The notes beneath the pieces are model-generated. The model ran no database searches. It saw only the letters and a list, made by a program, of their open reading frames with translations, and was not told where the DNA came from. Of a stretch of DNA of 64,000 bases, positions 43,716 through 53,286 are shown piece after piece; position 1 is the first letter of the stretch; every line of letters starts with the position of its first letter. A program made the translations under genes and the position numbers. Source of the stretch: Lactobacillus gallinarum DSM 10532 = JCM 2011 (GTDB lineage Bacteria; Bacillota; Bacilli; Lactobacillales; Lactobacillaceae); assembly GCF_001434975.1 (NCBI RefSeq), contig NZ_AZEL01000047.1:1-64000 (forward strand), given 5' to 3'.

Positions 43716-44540
43716 ATGGTTGAAGGCAGAAGAGCCAATTTGCGACGAATGGGGCAAGAACAAGCTGGCCAGTATAAACGCATGATGGCTTTTGTGATCT
43801 TTTTGGCTGCGGCTTTAACATTGATAACGGCAACTTTTCTGAATCCTATTTTTATGAAAAAACAAATCAGGACTAGTTACAATCAAGCCGTTATTGTACG
43901 CCAAGTTAATAAAAATTTTGATGTTTTGGCAGATGTAATTAATGCTCGCGACGAAGATGATGCAAATCTACTTGCACAGGCACAAACCCAGCCAATTGCC
44001 GACCATATAATTGATTATACGTTAGGCATTCACTGGTTTAAGGTTAATAATTTAAGTCTTGCTCAACAGATTTTAACGGATATTAATCAAGGAATTGATA
44101 AAGGCTCTTCAAGTGGAGCACAAGTGATCAATAATAAACTAAAAAAACAAGGTGCTAATGCTCCTTATGCAATTGTTAAGGCATTTAACTTAAATATTGT
44201 GACACTTGGTGCCAATATTGCTAGTTTATTATTAATCGTTAATGTAATCATTGTGATTGTGACTATTATTACTCTGATTTCATTAATTAATGACATGAAA
44301 TCTAAAGCTTCAACGCGAGTGCTGATTCATAATGCAACTGCTGCGGGAATGTGGGCCGGATTTTGGCTAATTCTGATATCAGGGTTACTAGCGCTAGTTC
44401 CTGTAATTTTTGATGTAGATAACATTGAATTTGGTTCAATTCTTGAAATTGGCAGTAGTGTTTTCTTGGAATATGTCATTGTCGGTGCAATTATTTATGT
44501 TATTTGTGCCATTCCTTGGCAAGCTACTTCAACTAAATAA
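43716..44540 (+). CDS. Membrane protein of unknown function, TetR partner
   Basis: The start is ATG 43716 with AAAGGGG seven bases before it; a GTG one codon upstream is possible. The 274-residue protein has one N-terminal helix (about 25-45), an extracytoplasmic loop of about 120 residues (47-165), then three helices (168-192, 212-235, 247-268). The loop has no recognised motif. The position directly behind a TetR regulator suggests a transport or envelope-stress role, but I do not recognise the family. Confidence 0.78.
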   Translation: MVEGRRANLRRMGQEQAGQYKRMMAFVIFLAAALTLITATFLNPIFMKKQIRTSYNQAVIVRQVNKNFDVLADVINARDEDDANLLAQAQTQPIADHIIDYTLGIHWFKVNNLSLAQQILTDINQGIDKGSSSGAQVINNKLKKQGANAPYAIVKAFNLNIVTLGANIASLLLIVNVIIVIVTIITLISLINDMKSKASTRVLIHNATAAGMWAGFWLILISGLLALVPVIFDVDNIEFGSILEIGSSVFLEYVIVGAIIYVICAIPWQATSTK

Positions 44541-44546
44541 GTTTAG

Positions 44547-44581
44547 AAACCGTAAACATGTAACTATGATTACGGTTTTTC
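44547..44581 (+). terminator. Terminator of the TetR-membrane protein unit
   Basis: AAACCGTAA pairs with TTACGGTTT, followed by T-run. Confidence 0.85.
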
Positions 44582-44665
44582 TTGCATAATAACGAAGTAT
44601 CTGTATATAATTAAAAAATAATTAACAAATTTTAGGTATATTTAACGAAGGAATAGGCGAATTTT

Positions 44666-46150
44666 ATGAAAAAGGCAAAGATTATTAATTTGTTTTTTGC
44701 TTTCATTACAATAATTTCGACTCTTTTTTTGTTTAATCAACCAGTTGCTGCCGCGGATAAAAAGGTAGCAAGCGACTCTGTAATGAAAAAGATTAAGCAG
44801 TCGAAAGAATTAGTAGTGGGCACCTCTGCGGATTACCCGCCACTTGAATTTACTACTAGTGTAAATGGCAATACCAAGTATGTAGGGGTAGATATTGAAC
44901 TAGCTAAGGATATTGCCAAGGATCTGCACGCTAAGCTTGTAATTAAAAATATGAGCTTTGATTCTCTATTAGTAGCGCTTGAAACAGGCAAGGTTGACAT
45001 GGTTATTTCTGCTATGACGCCAAATCCTGAAAGAAAAAAGAGTGTAGACTTCTCACAGATTTATTACAAGCCAAGTGGTGAGTATTTTTTAATTAATAAG
45101 CGCGATCAAGCTAAGTATAAGAAGATTAAAGACTTTGCTGGTCAAACTGTTGGTGCTCAAACTGGGAGTATTCAATATCAATTGATTCAGTCTCAAATGA
45201 AGAAGTCTAAAGCCAAGGGTTTAGGCAAGATCAATAACTTAGTTTTGGCCTTGAAGTCTGGCAAAATGTCAGGCGTGGTAATGGAAGAATTAACTGCTAA
45301 AGCATATGCTAAAAATGACAATAGCTTGATGGCTGTTAGAAGCGATTTACGTGAAGAACAAGCTGGGAACGCGGTAGCTATTGCTAAGGGACAATCCGGC
45401 TTAGTGAAGGCAGTTAATAAGACAATTAAGCGCGTTGAAAAAGATGATTTGATCAACAAAAATTATTTGCCTGAAGCTGCAAAATACATGAAGACGGCAC
45501 AAAAGACTAATACAATGGCAAAATATGCTCCATACTTTGTTAAGGGGATCGAATACACCATTATTATCACTGTCTTCTCCGTTTTAATTGGTATCGTATT
45601 GGGGATTCTTTTAGCCCTAATGCGTTTATCACAAAACAAGCTTTTGCACTGGATTGCGGTTTGCTACATTGAATTTATTCGTGGTACGCCGCAGATGGTT
45701 CAGATTCTGTTCGTTTACTTTGGTGTTGGTGCTCTTATTTCAAACTTATCTGCCTTAGTTGCTGGTATTATTGCGATTGGACTTAACTCAGGAGCCTATG
45801 TTGCTGAAGATATTAGATCAGGTATTGCTTCAGTTGCTAAGGGTCAAACTGAGGCAGCTAGATCTCTTGGTTTAAGTCAAGCCAAGGCATACCGTTATGT
45901 AATTATCCCGCAAGCATTGAAAAATATTTGGCCAGCTTTAGGTAATGAATTTATCACTTTACTTAAGGACAGTTCATTAGTTTCCGTAATTGGGGTAACA
46001 GAATTAATGTACCAAACTGAACTTATTCAAACCTCAACTTACCGTGGTGTGTTGCCATTATTCATTGCGATGATTATTTACTTCATCATGACCTTTACTT
46101 TGACTAGACTGCTTAACTATTTCGAAAGACGGATGAAACACAATGACTAA
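44666..46150 (+). CDS. Fused substrate-binding protein and permease of a polar amino-acid ABC transporter
   Basis: The 494-residue protein has a signal/anchor (cleavage-like region near PVAAADKK), a binding domain (LVVGTSADYPPLEF to about 270, with AQTGSIQYQLIQ) and a GlnP-type permease with EAA loop TEAARSLGLSQAKAYRYVIIPQAL. It resembles the lysine-type fusion at 29 kb, but there is no riboswitch in its short leader, so substrate is open (glutamine, glutamate or arginine are typical). Its last codons overlap the ATPase start by eight bases. The cognate ATPase gene is frameshifted, so the transporter may be inactive. Confidence 0.92.
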   Translation: MKKAKIINLFFAFITIISTLFLFNQPVAAADKKVASDSVMKKIKQSKELVVGTSADYPPLEFTTSVNGNTKYVGVDIELAKDIAKDLHAKLVIKNMSFDSLLVALETGKVDMVISAMTPNPERKKSVDFSQIYYKPSGEYFLINKRDQAKYKKIKDFAGQTVGAQTGSIQYQLIQSQMKKSKAKGLGKINNLVLALKSGKMSGVVMEELTAKAYAKNDNSLMAVRSDLREEQAGNAVAIAKGQSGLVKAVNKTIKRVEKDDLINKNYLPEAAKYMKTAQKTNTMAKYAPYFVKGIEYTIIITVFSVLIGIVLGILLALMRLSQNKLLHWIAVCYIEFIRGTPQMVQILFVYFGVGALISNLSALVAGIIAIGLNSGAYVAEDIRSGIASVAKGQTEAARSLGLSQAKAYRYVIIPQALKNIWPALGNEFITLLKDSSLVSVIGVTELMYQTELIQTSTYRGVLPLFIAMIIYFIMTFTLTRLLNYFERRMKHND

Positions 46151-46879
46151 AATGATTGATATTCAACATTTAAAAAAGACCTTTGGTGAAAATGAAGTAT
46201 TAAAAGATATTTCAGCAACCGTAAATAAAGGGCAGGTAATTTGTATTATCGGCCCATCTGGTTCTGGTAAAAGTACTTTTTTACGCTGTTTAAATGTATT
46301 GGAACATCCTACAGCTGGGAAGATTGTTTTTGATGGTACGGATTTAGCTAGTTTAAAAGATGGCAAAGAATTAGATCAATTACGAGAAAAAATGGGCATG
46401 GTTTTCCAAAACTTCAATCTTTTCCCTAATATGAATGTAATTGAAAATGTAAAGCTTGCGCCAATGAAAGTTAAAGGTATCAGTGAAAAAAAGCTGAACA
46501 AAAAGGCTTAGAGCTTTTAGAAAAAGTAGGATTGGCTGACCGTGCGCAGCAATTTCCTGCTAGTTTATCTGGTGGTCAACAGCAACGTGTAGCGATCGCT
46601 AGAGCTTTAGCGATGGATCCTGAAGTGATGCTATTTGATGAACCTACTAGTGCACTTGATCCTGAAATGGTTGGGGAAGTTTTAAAGACAATGCAAGATT
46701 TAGCTAATTCAGGGATGACAATGGTAATTGTGACCCATGAAATGGGCTTTGCTCGTGAAGTGGCTGATGAAATCTGGTTTATGGCGGATGGTTACTTGCA
46801 AGAAAAAGGAACCCCTGAAGAGGTCTTCGGTCATCCTACTAGTGATCGTGCTAAAGATTTCTTATCCAAAGTTTTATAA
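46143..46879 (+). pseudogene. Frameshifted GlnQ-type ABC ATPase
   Basis: The first frame (ATG 46143) encodes Walker A GPSGSGKST and the Q-loop FQNFNLFPN, then stops at 46509-46511 after NKKA. The rest, with [22 protein letters not shown] and EMGFA, continues in another frame to 46879. Adding one T in GGCTTAGAG near 46507 restores the normal sequence ([10 protein letters not shown]). All other ABC motifs are intact and the repaired length is about 245 residues, so the break is recent or a sequence error. If real, the fused receptor-permease upstream has no partner ATPase unless another GlnQ substitutes. Confidence 0.88.
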
Positions 46880-46885
46880 ACTAAA

Positions 46886-46913
46886 AAATCCAAGCAAACG
46901 CTTGGATTTTTTT
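46886..46913. terminator. Bidirectional terminator after the broken ATPase
   Basis: AAATCCAAGC pairs with GCTTGGATTT around an AAAC loop; flanked by A- and T-runs. Confidence 0.9.
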
Positions 46914-46916
46914 ATT

Positions 46917-48152
46917 TCATTCTGTGATGATGAGATTTTTGAATGCGTACTGTCTTATAAAAAAATTTTGATGCCATCCGTCTATAGCTAAAGTATTAAG
47001 TAAATTGTTGGATTGATTTGGCAGAATTGCAGCCTTAGGCATAATAACAGCACGCAGAATTTTATTTTGCTTTAGTAAAGGTGACTGCACTTCCGTTTTA
47101 TTACTTAAAGAAGTGGTGGATTGGTGAGCTACAGGAGCCATGGCGTAATTAGTAGTATCGTTAGTACCATCTTGCTTGAATAGCTTGAAGGTATATTTAT
47201 AAACGCCCTTAATATCAACCTCATATTCATGTCCAGCTATAATTTGTGTACTTGCTGGTGAATAGGTGATGATTGTTTTAAAGTTGCCATAGCCGCTAGA
47301 ACTATAATTTTTAACGTGAGTAGCGATAGTTGTGATACCAGTATCTAAATCTTTAATAGATATTTCTGGTTTGGAGTTCACAGTCTTGTCAGATAAATAA
47401 ATTGACCAAACAGTTTTATTCCCTTTAGCCAGTTCTACTGGAAATAATCGCATGCTAGGGTAGGCAACTACAGGCTGACTAGCAGCTCGAAACATATCGT
47501 TAGTGTTGAGCACCTTTTGGACCGAATAACGATAGCCGTTTTTGCCGTATGCTGCTCCGATTCCAGTAGTGGTTAACCGGGTTGAAAGAAGCCAAGCACG
47601 GTGGCCTGTATCTGATCCAGTTAAGTTATAGTGGTCAGTCACTAAATCTGTGATAACGTCACCGGCAGATTGATGTGAAACGTTGAAATTCAGATTTGAT
47701 GTTTCAGAAGTATCTTTAGCTAATTTCCACATTCCCTTTAAAATATAGCTAGGTCTTTTCTCACTAGGGAGACCATGTTGATTAACAAAAGGATTAGCAT
47801 TGATAGCAGCCATTACTGCCGCAGTTTTTTGAGCATTATTGTTAAAAGTAGTGGTTGCAGTTACATTTGGTAAGCCAAATAGGGAACGATAATAATTAAT
47901 GTAATCGACTTGTGTTTGAATATATTTTGGATTTAAAGCTCCTGCATTAAATTTCTTCTTTAAATGTGGCTTTTTAGCGTAAATATTTTTAATATTATAG
48001 CGAGTTTTATTGAGATTGCCGTATTCTTTTTGAAAATTGTGCACTTCATTAATCTCTTGAGTAGTAAAAGTTGCACCTTTTGCAGTCTGTCCAATAAATG
48101 GCACACATAAAATCACTGCAATTGTAGTGATCGAGATTTTCCGTAGAAGCAT
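46917..48152 (-). CDS. Secreted CAP (SCP/PR-1-like) domain protein
   Basis: The 411-residue protein has a signal peptide (cleavage near AKGATF) and a CAP domain (about 80-215) with VDYINYYRSLFGLPNVTAT, NNNAQKTAAVMAAIN, DTGHRAWLLSTRL and TGIGAAYGKNGYRYSVQKVL. The C-terminal part (about 235-411) is beta-rich, with no cell-wall anchor motif and no clear SLAP repeat. CAP proteins of lactobacilli are exported and of uncertain biochemical role. AGAAGGGAGTT precedes ATG 48152. Confidence 0.85.
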   Translation of the reverse strand: MLLRKISITTIAVILCVPFIGQTAKGATFTTQEINEVHNFQKEYGNLNKTRYNIKNIYAKKPHLKKKFNAGALNPKYIQTQVDYINYYRSLFGLPNVTATTTFNNNAQKTAAVMAAINANPFVNQHGLPSEKRPSYILKGMWKLAKDTSETSNLNFNVSHQSAGDVITDLVTDHYNLTGSDTGHRAWLLSTRLTTTGIGAAYGKNGYRYSVQKVLNTNDMFRAASQPVVAYPSMRLFPVELAKGNKTVWSIYLSDKTVNSKPEISIKDLDTGITTIATHVKNYSSSGYGNFKTIITYSPASTQIIAGHEYEVDIKGVYKYTFKLFKQDGTNDTTNYAMAPVAHQSTTSLSNKTEVQSPLLKQNKILRAVIMPKAAILPNQSNNLLNTLAIDGWHQNFFIRQYAFKNLIITE

Positions 48153-48306
48153 ATTTTTAACTCCCTTCTAGGATCTTGTAGTCTATTTAACTAATTATAA
48201 ACTATTGTGAAAAGGCTTTAGTGAAAAATATTCTATAATTTTAAGTTTTTCTGGTATTCTTTGCGTATAATAAAGGTTTGGTAACATTTAAAAGAGGTAT
48301 AAAACA

Positions 48307-49389
48307 ATGACTAAAAAAACACAAGTTGGATTAATTTTTGGTGGTAACTCATCAGAATATGAAGTATCAATTGTTTCAGGTCGTAACATTTATAAAGCAA
48401 TCGATAAAGAAAAATTTGATGTACACCCAATTTGGATTACTAATGAAGGCTACTTTGCAAACGAAGAAGAAAGTTTCAAAGTTTTGGAAGATCCTTCATA
48501 TCAAGTAAAGAACCCACACAAGGTTCATAATATTTCTAATTTAATTGAATTAGAAAACTTACCAGAAATCGATGTCTTTTTCCCTATTGTTCACGGTAAC
48601 TTAGGCGAAGACGGTGTTTTACAAGGTTTATTCCGTTTGATGAATAAGCCATTTGTTGGTGATGATGTCTTAGCTGCTGCTGTAACTATGGACAAGGAAT
48701 TTACCAAAATTTTAGCTCAAAGGGTTGGCGTTCCTGTTGCTGACTGGATCGCAATTAAACGCTTTGAATACGATGACAAAAATAATGATAAACTTGATTA
48801 TGAAAAGGTTGCTGAAAAACTTGGTCGTGACATGTTTGTTAAGCCATCTAACCAAGGTTCATCAGTTGGTGTTAGCCATGTAACTAACGCTGATGAATAT
48901 GCAGCAGCATTAAAAGAAGCATTTAAGTACGATGATAAGGTATTAGTTGAAGAAACTGTTCCTGGTACTGAAGTAGAAACTGCCGTTCTCGGTAACGACA
49001 AGCCAATTGTAGCAGGTGTAGGACAAATCACCAATGCAAAAGGCTCATTCTACAGCTATAAGAACAAATACGATGACAATTCAACTTCTAAGTTACAAAT
49101 CCCTGCAGATTTGCCACAAGAAATTATTGACACTGTAAGAAGAAATGCTCGTAAGGTTTATGAAGTTACTGAATGTAGTGGTATGGCTAGAATTGACTCT
49201 ATGCTTACTCCAGGTGGTAAAGTAGTATTGACTGAAGTTAATGCCCTTCCAGGTTTTACTAATATCAGTATGTATCCTAAGTTGTTTGAAGAAGCAGGAG
49301 TTCCTTACACTGAATTAATTACGCGTTTAATTGAAGTAGGAATGGAACGCTTTGACCATAAGAAGACTTTGCTTCACAAGCACGATTAA
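48307..49389 (+). CDS. ddl: D-alanine-D-alanine ligase
   Basis: The 360-residue ATP-grasp ligase makes the D-Ala-D-Ala end of peptidoglycan precursors. Visible blocks are GGNSSEYEVSIVSGRNI, FPIVHGNLGEDGVLQG, FVKPSNQGSSVGVS and TEVNALPGFTNISMYPKL. In the omega-loop region it has SYKNKYDD, with the Tyr of the Y/F distinction (D-Ala-D-Ala rather than D-Ala-D-Lac); homologous lactobacilli often have Phe here, but which residue is diagnostic should be checked by alignment. AAAGAGGTATAAAAC precedes ATG 48307. Confidence 0.95.
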   Translation: MTKKTQVGLIFGGNSSEYEVSIVSGRNIYKAIDKEKFDVHPIWITNEGYFANEEESFKVLEDPSYQVKNPHKVHNISNLIELENLPEIDVFFPIVHGNLGEDGVLQGLFRLMNKPFVGDDVLAAAVTMDKEFTKILAQRVGVPVADWIAIKRFEYDDKNNDKLDYEKVAEKLGRDMFVKPSNQGSSVGVSHVTNADEYAAALKEAFKYDDKVLVEETVPGTEVETAVLGNDKPIVAGVGQITNAKGSFYSYKNKYDDNSTSKLQIPADLPQEIIDTVRRNARKVYEVTECSGMARIDSMLTPGGKVVLTEVNALPGFTNISMYPKLFEEAGVPYTELITRLIEVGMERFDHKKTLLHKHD

Positions 49390-49416
49390 TACCGAATTTT
49401 ATAGAGGTAGATTTTA

Positions 49417-50157
49417 ATGACGACTAATAAGCATGATTTTGAAGAACTCGCTGCACCTAAGGCAGCTGCAAAAGAATTAGGAATAAGTGTAGCCACACTG
49501 AGAAAATATTCTTTAATTGTGGAAAAAGTAACGGGCAATTCAAACTATTTTGCTCGGACCAAGCAGAAAGCACGTCTATATCATCAAAAGGATATTGACG
49601 ATCTGAAGGCTTTCCATCGCTTGTCCAAGAATAGTGGCTTGACTTTGCAAGAGGCGGCTCGTCAAATTTATGCTGTTAGTGAAAAAGGTGAAGAGCCTAA
49701 AGTCAAAGAACCTGTTTGCTATACTTCTAACGATGTGATGGACACACAGCAGGTAGTTAAGCTTTTGAATACTTTGCAAAAGACTATTTCAAATCAAAAT
49801 GAGGCGATTAGTTCTTTGCAAAAGCAATTAAATGTCATTCAAAAACAAAATGAAGATTTAATTGAAGCGCAAAAGCAACTTGCTGCACCAAAAGATAATA
49901 GCGATAAAATTGCCGCTTTACCTGATATTTCTGGTGTTGTTGATGATGACGATGAAAAACCAAAAGATGCTGCAGAAAAACGCGAAGAAGTAAAGGAAGA
50001 CATGCAGAAGAGTCAAGAAGAAATGCATGACGAAATTATTTCTAAAGCAAAGGAAAATGCTAAAAAACGTGCAACTGCAAATGTTCATCGTACCTTAGAA
50101 GATATGCAACTTCCAGAAACTAAGGAACATTGGTGGCAAAAAATCTTTAAGTTTTAA
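49417..50157 (+). CDS. MerR-type HTH protein with coiled coil
   Basis: The 246-residue protein has an N-terminal MerR-like winged helix (about 15-75; AAKELGISVATLRKYSLIVEK) and a long coiled coil (about 115-155, ISNQNEAISSLQKQLNVIQK). An acidic linker and a charged C-terminus ending WWQKIFKF follow. The architecture resembles chromosome-anchoring proteins such as RacA, where an HTH precedes a coiled coil and a membrane-proximal tail; that role is inference. It follows ddl by 27 bases, with ATAGAGGTAG upstream. Confidence 0.8.
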   Translation: MTTNKHDFEELAAPKAAAKELGISVATLRKYSLIVEKVTGNSNYFARTKQKARLYHQKDIDDLKAFHRLSKNSGLTLQEAARQIYAVSEKGEEPKVKEPVCYTSNDVMDTQQVVKLLNTLQKTISNQNEAISSLQKQLNVIQKQNEDLIEAQKQLAAPKDNSDKIAALPDISGVVDDDDEKPKDAAEKREEVKEDMQKSQEEMHDEIISKAKENAKKRATANVHRTLEDMQLPETKEHWWQKIFKF

Positions 50158-50187
50158 AAAAGAATTAAACAAAAAAGTAAAGAATTT

Positions 50188-50220
50188 AAAGGTAGCCTAA
50201 CATCGGGCTGCCTTTTGTTT
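50188..50220 (+). terminator. Terminator of the ddl unit
   Basis: AAAGGTAGCC pairs with GGCTGCCTTT, followed by a T-rich tail. Confidence 0.83.
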
Positions 50221-50260
50221 TACAGTAATAACTATGAAAAAGAAATAGGGAGTTGTTACT

Positions 50261-51394
50261 TTGAATTTTAAATGGAAAAAGCGTTATACAGCTGCAGTGA
50301 TTGCTGCAATTGTTGGCGCTATTCTGACAGTATTAACTTATTTTGCAACTGATATTTATCAAAAGGATGAGGTTGCGGTTATTACAGATAGTCAGATTAA
50401 AGATACTTTGATTGAAAAAAATGAGGATGTTTATAAGAATCAGGATCAAACTAGACAACAGATTCTACATTTAAAAGTATTATCTGGTAAGCATAAAGGA
50501 GAAAAATATACCACTAAAAATGTATATTATCCTTCTCAATTAACGACACAGCAGTATCGTGCTGGTCAGCGTATTTTTGTCAATATTAAAAAGGGAGACC
50601 CTGCCATTGTTAATCCAAAGCGAGATTGGGTATTAGTGATGGTAGTTACAATTACAGTGGCATTAATGATCGCTGTATCAGGGATGCACTCAATTGCATT
50701 AGTAATTTCTATGGCAATTAGCTGGGCACTGTTCTATTTAGTCATTATTTGGGATGTTCATCTAAATGGGACACACATTATCTTGCTATTTGGTTTAGCT
50801 GATATTGTTTTGTCATTCTTTAGTTTATTGATTGTTCAAGGATTTAATAAAAAAATGCTAGCAACTTGGCTAGCAACTATTTTAGGAATTTTTGTTTCTT
50901 TTGCTCTATGCTATGTAATTATGCATGTGACTGGGGAATCAGAAATGAAATATGAAACGGGAGATTATGCAACGCAAGATCCTCGTGGGTTGTTCTTAGC
51001 TCAGACTTTGATCGGAATTTTAGGTGCCGTCATGGATGAGGCAACCGACATTATTTCTAGTTTGTATGAATTGATCCAAACTAAAAAAGATATCACTATT
51101 CGGCAATTAGTACACAGTGGTCGAACCATGGGACAGGAAATCATGGGGCCATTGATCAATGTCTTGGTTTTGATCTTCATCGCTGGCGCTTTGCCTGAGA
51201 CGATTTTGTACTTAAGGGATAACAATACCTTAGCTTCTACTTTTGGCTTTACGCTGTCACTAGGAGCCACACAGAGTGTTATTTCTGCGATCGGGATCGT
51301 GCTGACGGTTATCTTTGCGACGGGATGCAGTTTATTCTTCTTGAAGGATCGAGATTGGAAGAGTTTGTTTAAAAAAGAAGGTGAGAATAAATGA
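50261..51394 (+). CDS. YibE/F-family membrane protein (first of pair)
   Basis: The start is TTG 50261 (MNFKWKKRYTAAV), preceded by AGGGAG. The 377-residue protein has an N-terminal helix, an extracytoplasmic domain of about 100 residues and about seven further membrane helices. YibE/F signatures are LIGILGAVMDEATDIISSLYEL and MGQEIMGPLINVLVLIFIAGALPE. Its stop overlaps the next start (ATGA). The molecular function of YibE/F proteins is unknown. Confidence 0.9.
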   Translation: MNFKWKKRYTAAVIAAIVGAILTVLTYFATDIYQKDEVAVITDSQIKDTLIEKNEDVYKNQDQTRQQILHLKVLSGKHKGEKYTTKNVYYPSQLTTQQYRAGQRIFVNIKKGDPAIVNPKRDWVLVMVVTITVALMIAVSGMHSIALVISMAISWALFYLVIIWDVHLNGTHIILLFGLADIVLSFFSLLIVQGFNKKMLATWLATILGIFVSFALCYVIMHVTGESEMKYETGDYATQDPRGLFLAQTLIGILGAVMDEATDIISSLYELIQTKKDITIRQLVHSGRTMGQEIMGPLINVLVLIFIAGALPETILYLRDNNTLASTFGFTLSLGATQSVISAIGIVLTVIFATGCSLFFLKDRDWKSLFKKEGENK

Positions 51395-52176
51395 GTACGT
51401 TAATGGCATTAATTGTTGTTTTAGCTATTTTGATGACAATTGTTGGCGGAGAAACGGGAATCCGGAGTTTCTTTAGTGTTTTAATCAATACCATATTGCT
51501 GATTTTGGTAGCAATGCTGATTTCTTGGGGAATTAATATTGCAATTTTAACTTTGATTTTTATTCCGTTAAAACTTGTTACGATCATTTTCTTAGGTACG
51601 CATGATTATACAGTTGCCAAAAACTCATTTTATTCTGCTTTTATTGTGTGTTTGGTTATTAGTCTATTTATTTGGGGATGCCAATATTTTGCTCAAGCTG
51701 CGGGTCTTGGCCCAGAAGCAGGGGAATTATTAGTTGGTTTATCACAAATGCCAGGATTAGATTATCCAATGATTGCTGTTACAGTTGCAGTTTTCTCAAC
51801 TTTGGGTGCAATTGCGGAAGCAGCAGTAGCGATGAGTTCAGGTTTACTTGAAATTAAAAAGCATAATCCAAATATCAGCGAAGAAGAATTAATGAGTAGC
51901 GGTACAGCCATTGGTACTGACGTGCTAGGTACTGCAATGAACACAATTTTATTTGGGATGTTCGGTAGCTTTTTAGCTCTGTTTTTATGGTATTTCCGTT
52001 TGCACTATACGATTGGTGAAGTCCTTAATGAAAAACTTTTTGTTAATGAAGCCTTAATTATCATGTATTCTTTAATAGGGGTTATTTTAACAGTGCCTCT
52101 GTCATCATTTATGTTGTCTAGAGGGATGAGTAAGAAGGGACTAAAAAATGAAAGTAGAAAATCTGACCATAACTAA
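51391..52176 (+). CDS. YibE/F-family membrane protein (second of pair)
   Basis: The 261-residue protein has about seven helices and the YibE/F-like stretch FSTLGAIAEAAVAMSSGLLE near 130-150, then SGTAIGTDVLGTAMNTILFGMFGS. It overlaps the first family member by four bases (ATGA) and the esterase downstream by 29 bases, so three genes are translationally coupled. The pairing of a large and a small YibE/F protein is conserved in lactobacilli. Function is unknown. Confidence 0.9.
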   Translation: MSTLMALIVVLAILMTIVGGETGIRSFFSVLINTILLILVAMLISWGINIAILTLIFIPLKLVTIIFLGTHDYTVAKNSFYSAFIVCLVISLFIWGCQYFAQAAGLGPEAGELLVGLSQMPGLDYPMIAVTVAVFSTLGAIAEAAVAMSSGLLEIKKHNPNISEEELMSSGTAIGTDVLGTAMNTILFGMFGSFLALFLWYFRLHYTIGEVLNEKLFVNEALIIMYSLIGVILTVPLSSFMLSRGMSKKGLKNESRKSDHN

Positions 52177-52969
52177 TTTTAATAAGCGTGAATTTAAGAT
52201 CCATACTTATGTGCTGGATCAAAATCCAGAATTAGTGGAACAAAAGCGCCCTTTAGCAATTGTGGTTCCAGGTGGGAGTTTTAATCATTTATCTAAAAGA
52301 GAAGGCGAACCAGTAGCACTCGCTTTTAATAATCAAGGCTTTAATAGCGTGGTTATGGAATATAACTTAGTACAAGATCCAGGTAAAATTTATCCAGATG
52401 CTGGTCTTGATGTACTTACTACGGTTAAATATTTTAGAGAGCACGCAAATGAGTATCATTTGGATCCCAAACGTATTTTAACGATTGGATTTTCTGCGGG
52501 TGGTCATGTGGTCAGTTCAGCTAATAACATGGCTTTAAGCAGTGATTATCAAAGTAAATATGGTTTTAACAAAGATGATGTATTGCCTAATAAGACGATT
52601 CTAGGTTATCCATTGATCGATATTAAGAAAATTGGTTTTCCAATCCCAGATGATCAAAAAGATAAGATGCCAGTAGAACCGGAATTATTAGATAGTGCAT
52701 TAGGTGTTACACGTGAAACACCAGATACATTTATTTTCCAAGCTTGGGATGATCCAGTTGTTTTGATTGGCAATTCCATTGAATACATTGATGCTTTGAA
52801 TGAGAATAATGTCAAAACTGAAGCACACTTATTCAATCATGGCTATCATGGCTTTTCTTTAGCACGTCATAACGTCCAAACTAAGGGCCGTGAATGGCAG
52901 GAAAATCCACATGCGGCTCATTGGTTTAACTTAGCGATGGAGTGGCTGAGAAGCGAATGGGGCGAGTAG
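52148..52969 (+). CDS. Alpha/beta hydrolase (esterase, BD-FAE-like)
   Basis: The 273-residue esterase has the oxyanion motif VVPGGSFNHLSKREGEPVA, elbow GFSAGGHV with the nucleophile serine near residue 119, acid in WDDPVV and His in NHGYHGFSLA. It resembles cinnamoyl/feruloyl and acetyl esterases of lactobacilli. AGAAGGGACT precedes ATG 52148. The start lies inside the second YibE/F gene. The substrate is not predictable from sequence alone. Confidence 0.92.
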   Translation: MKVENLTITNFNKREFKIHTYVLDQNPELVEQKRPLAIVVPGGSFNHLSKREGEPVALAFNNQGFNSVVMEYNLVQDPGKIYPDAGLDVLTTVKYFREHANEYHLDPKRILTIGFSAGGHVVSSANNMALSSDYQSKYGFNKDDVLPNKTILGYPLIDIKKIGFPIPDDQKDKMPVEPELLDSALGVTRETPDTFIFQAWDDPVVLIGNSIEYIDALNENNVKTEAHLFNHGYHGFSLARHNVQTKGREWQENPHAAHWFNLAMEWLRSEWGE

Positions 52970-53038
52970 AAAAGTATTAAGTCATCGGCTTTGTGGTAAA
53001 ATTGGTACTTAACAAATGAAATTAAAGCTGGTGAAACT

Positions 53039-53254
53039 ATGCATGATATTTATCACGTTATTTTGAAGAATCGTAAAATCGATCGCTTGATCATGCCATT
53101 TGAAGCGCTGTATTGCGTATGGCTGATCATTACTTTGATCTTGAATTTTAAGTTATTTGCTTATTCAATTGATGCGCAATTTGTGTTAATTACGTTGTTT
53201 TACTTTAGTGGTTGGATATCATCATTGGTTAAAAAGCATAAAATGAAGCAATAA
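53039..53254 (+). CDS. Small membrane protein, 71 aa
   Basis: The 71-residue protein has two membrane helices (about 19-36 and 45-62) and a short basic end (SLVKKHKMKQ). AAAGCTGGTGAAAC precedes ATG 53039, and a terminator follows immediately. It is transcribed after the esterase, 69 bases away. I do not recognise the family. Confidence 0.68.
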   Translation: MHDIYHVILKNRKIDRLIMPFEALYCVWLIITLILNFKLFAYSIDAQFVLITLFYFSGWISSLVKKHKMKQ

Positions 53255-53256
53255 AA

Positions 53257-53284
53257 AAGAGTTCTCATATCGAGAGCTCTTTTT
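53257..53284. terminator. Bidirectional terminator between the small membrane gene and GH31 gene
   Basis: AAAGAGTTCTC pairs with GAGAGCTCTTT around a short loop, with runs on both sides. Confidence 0.87.
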
Positions 53285-53286
53285 GC

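Noticed and set aside
44582-44665. Possible riboswitch before the second amino-acid ABC system
   Set aside because: The leader is under 90 bases and lacks lysine-aptamer blocks or a second terminator.
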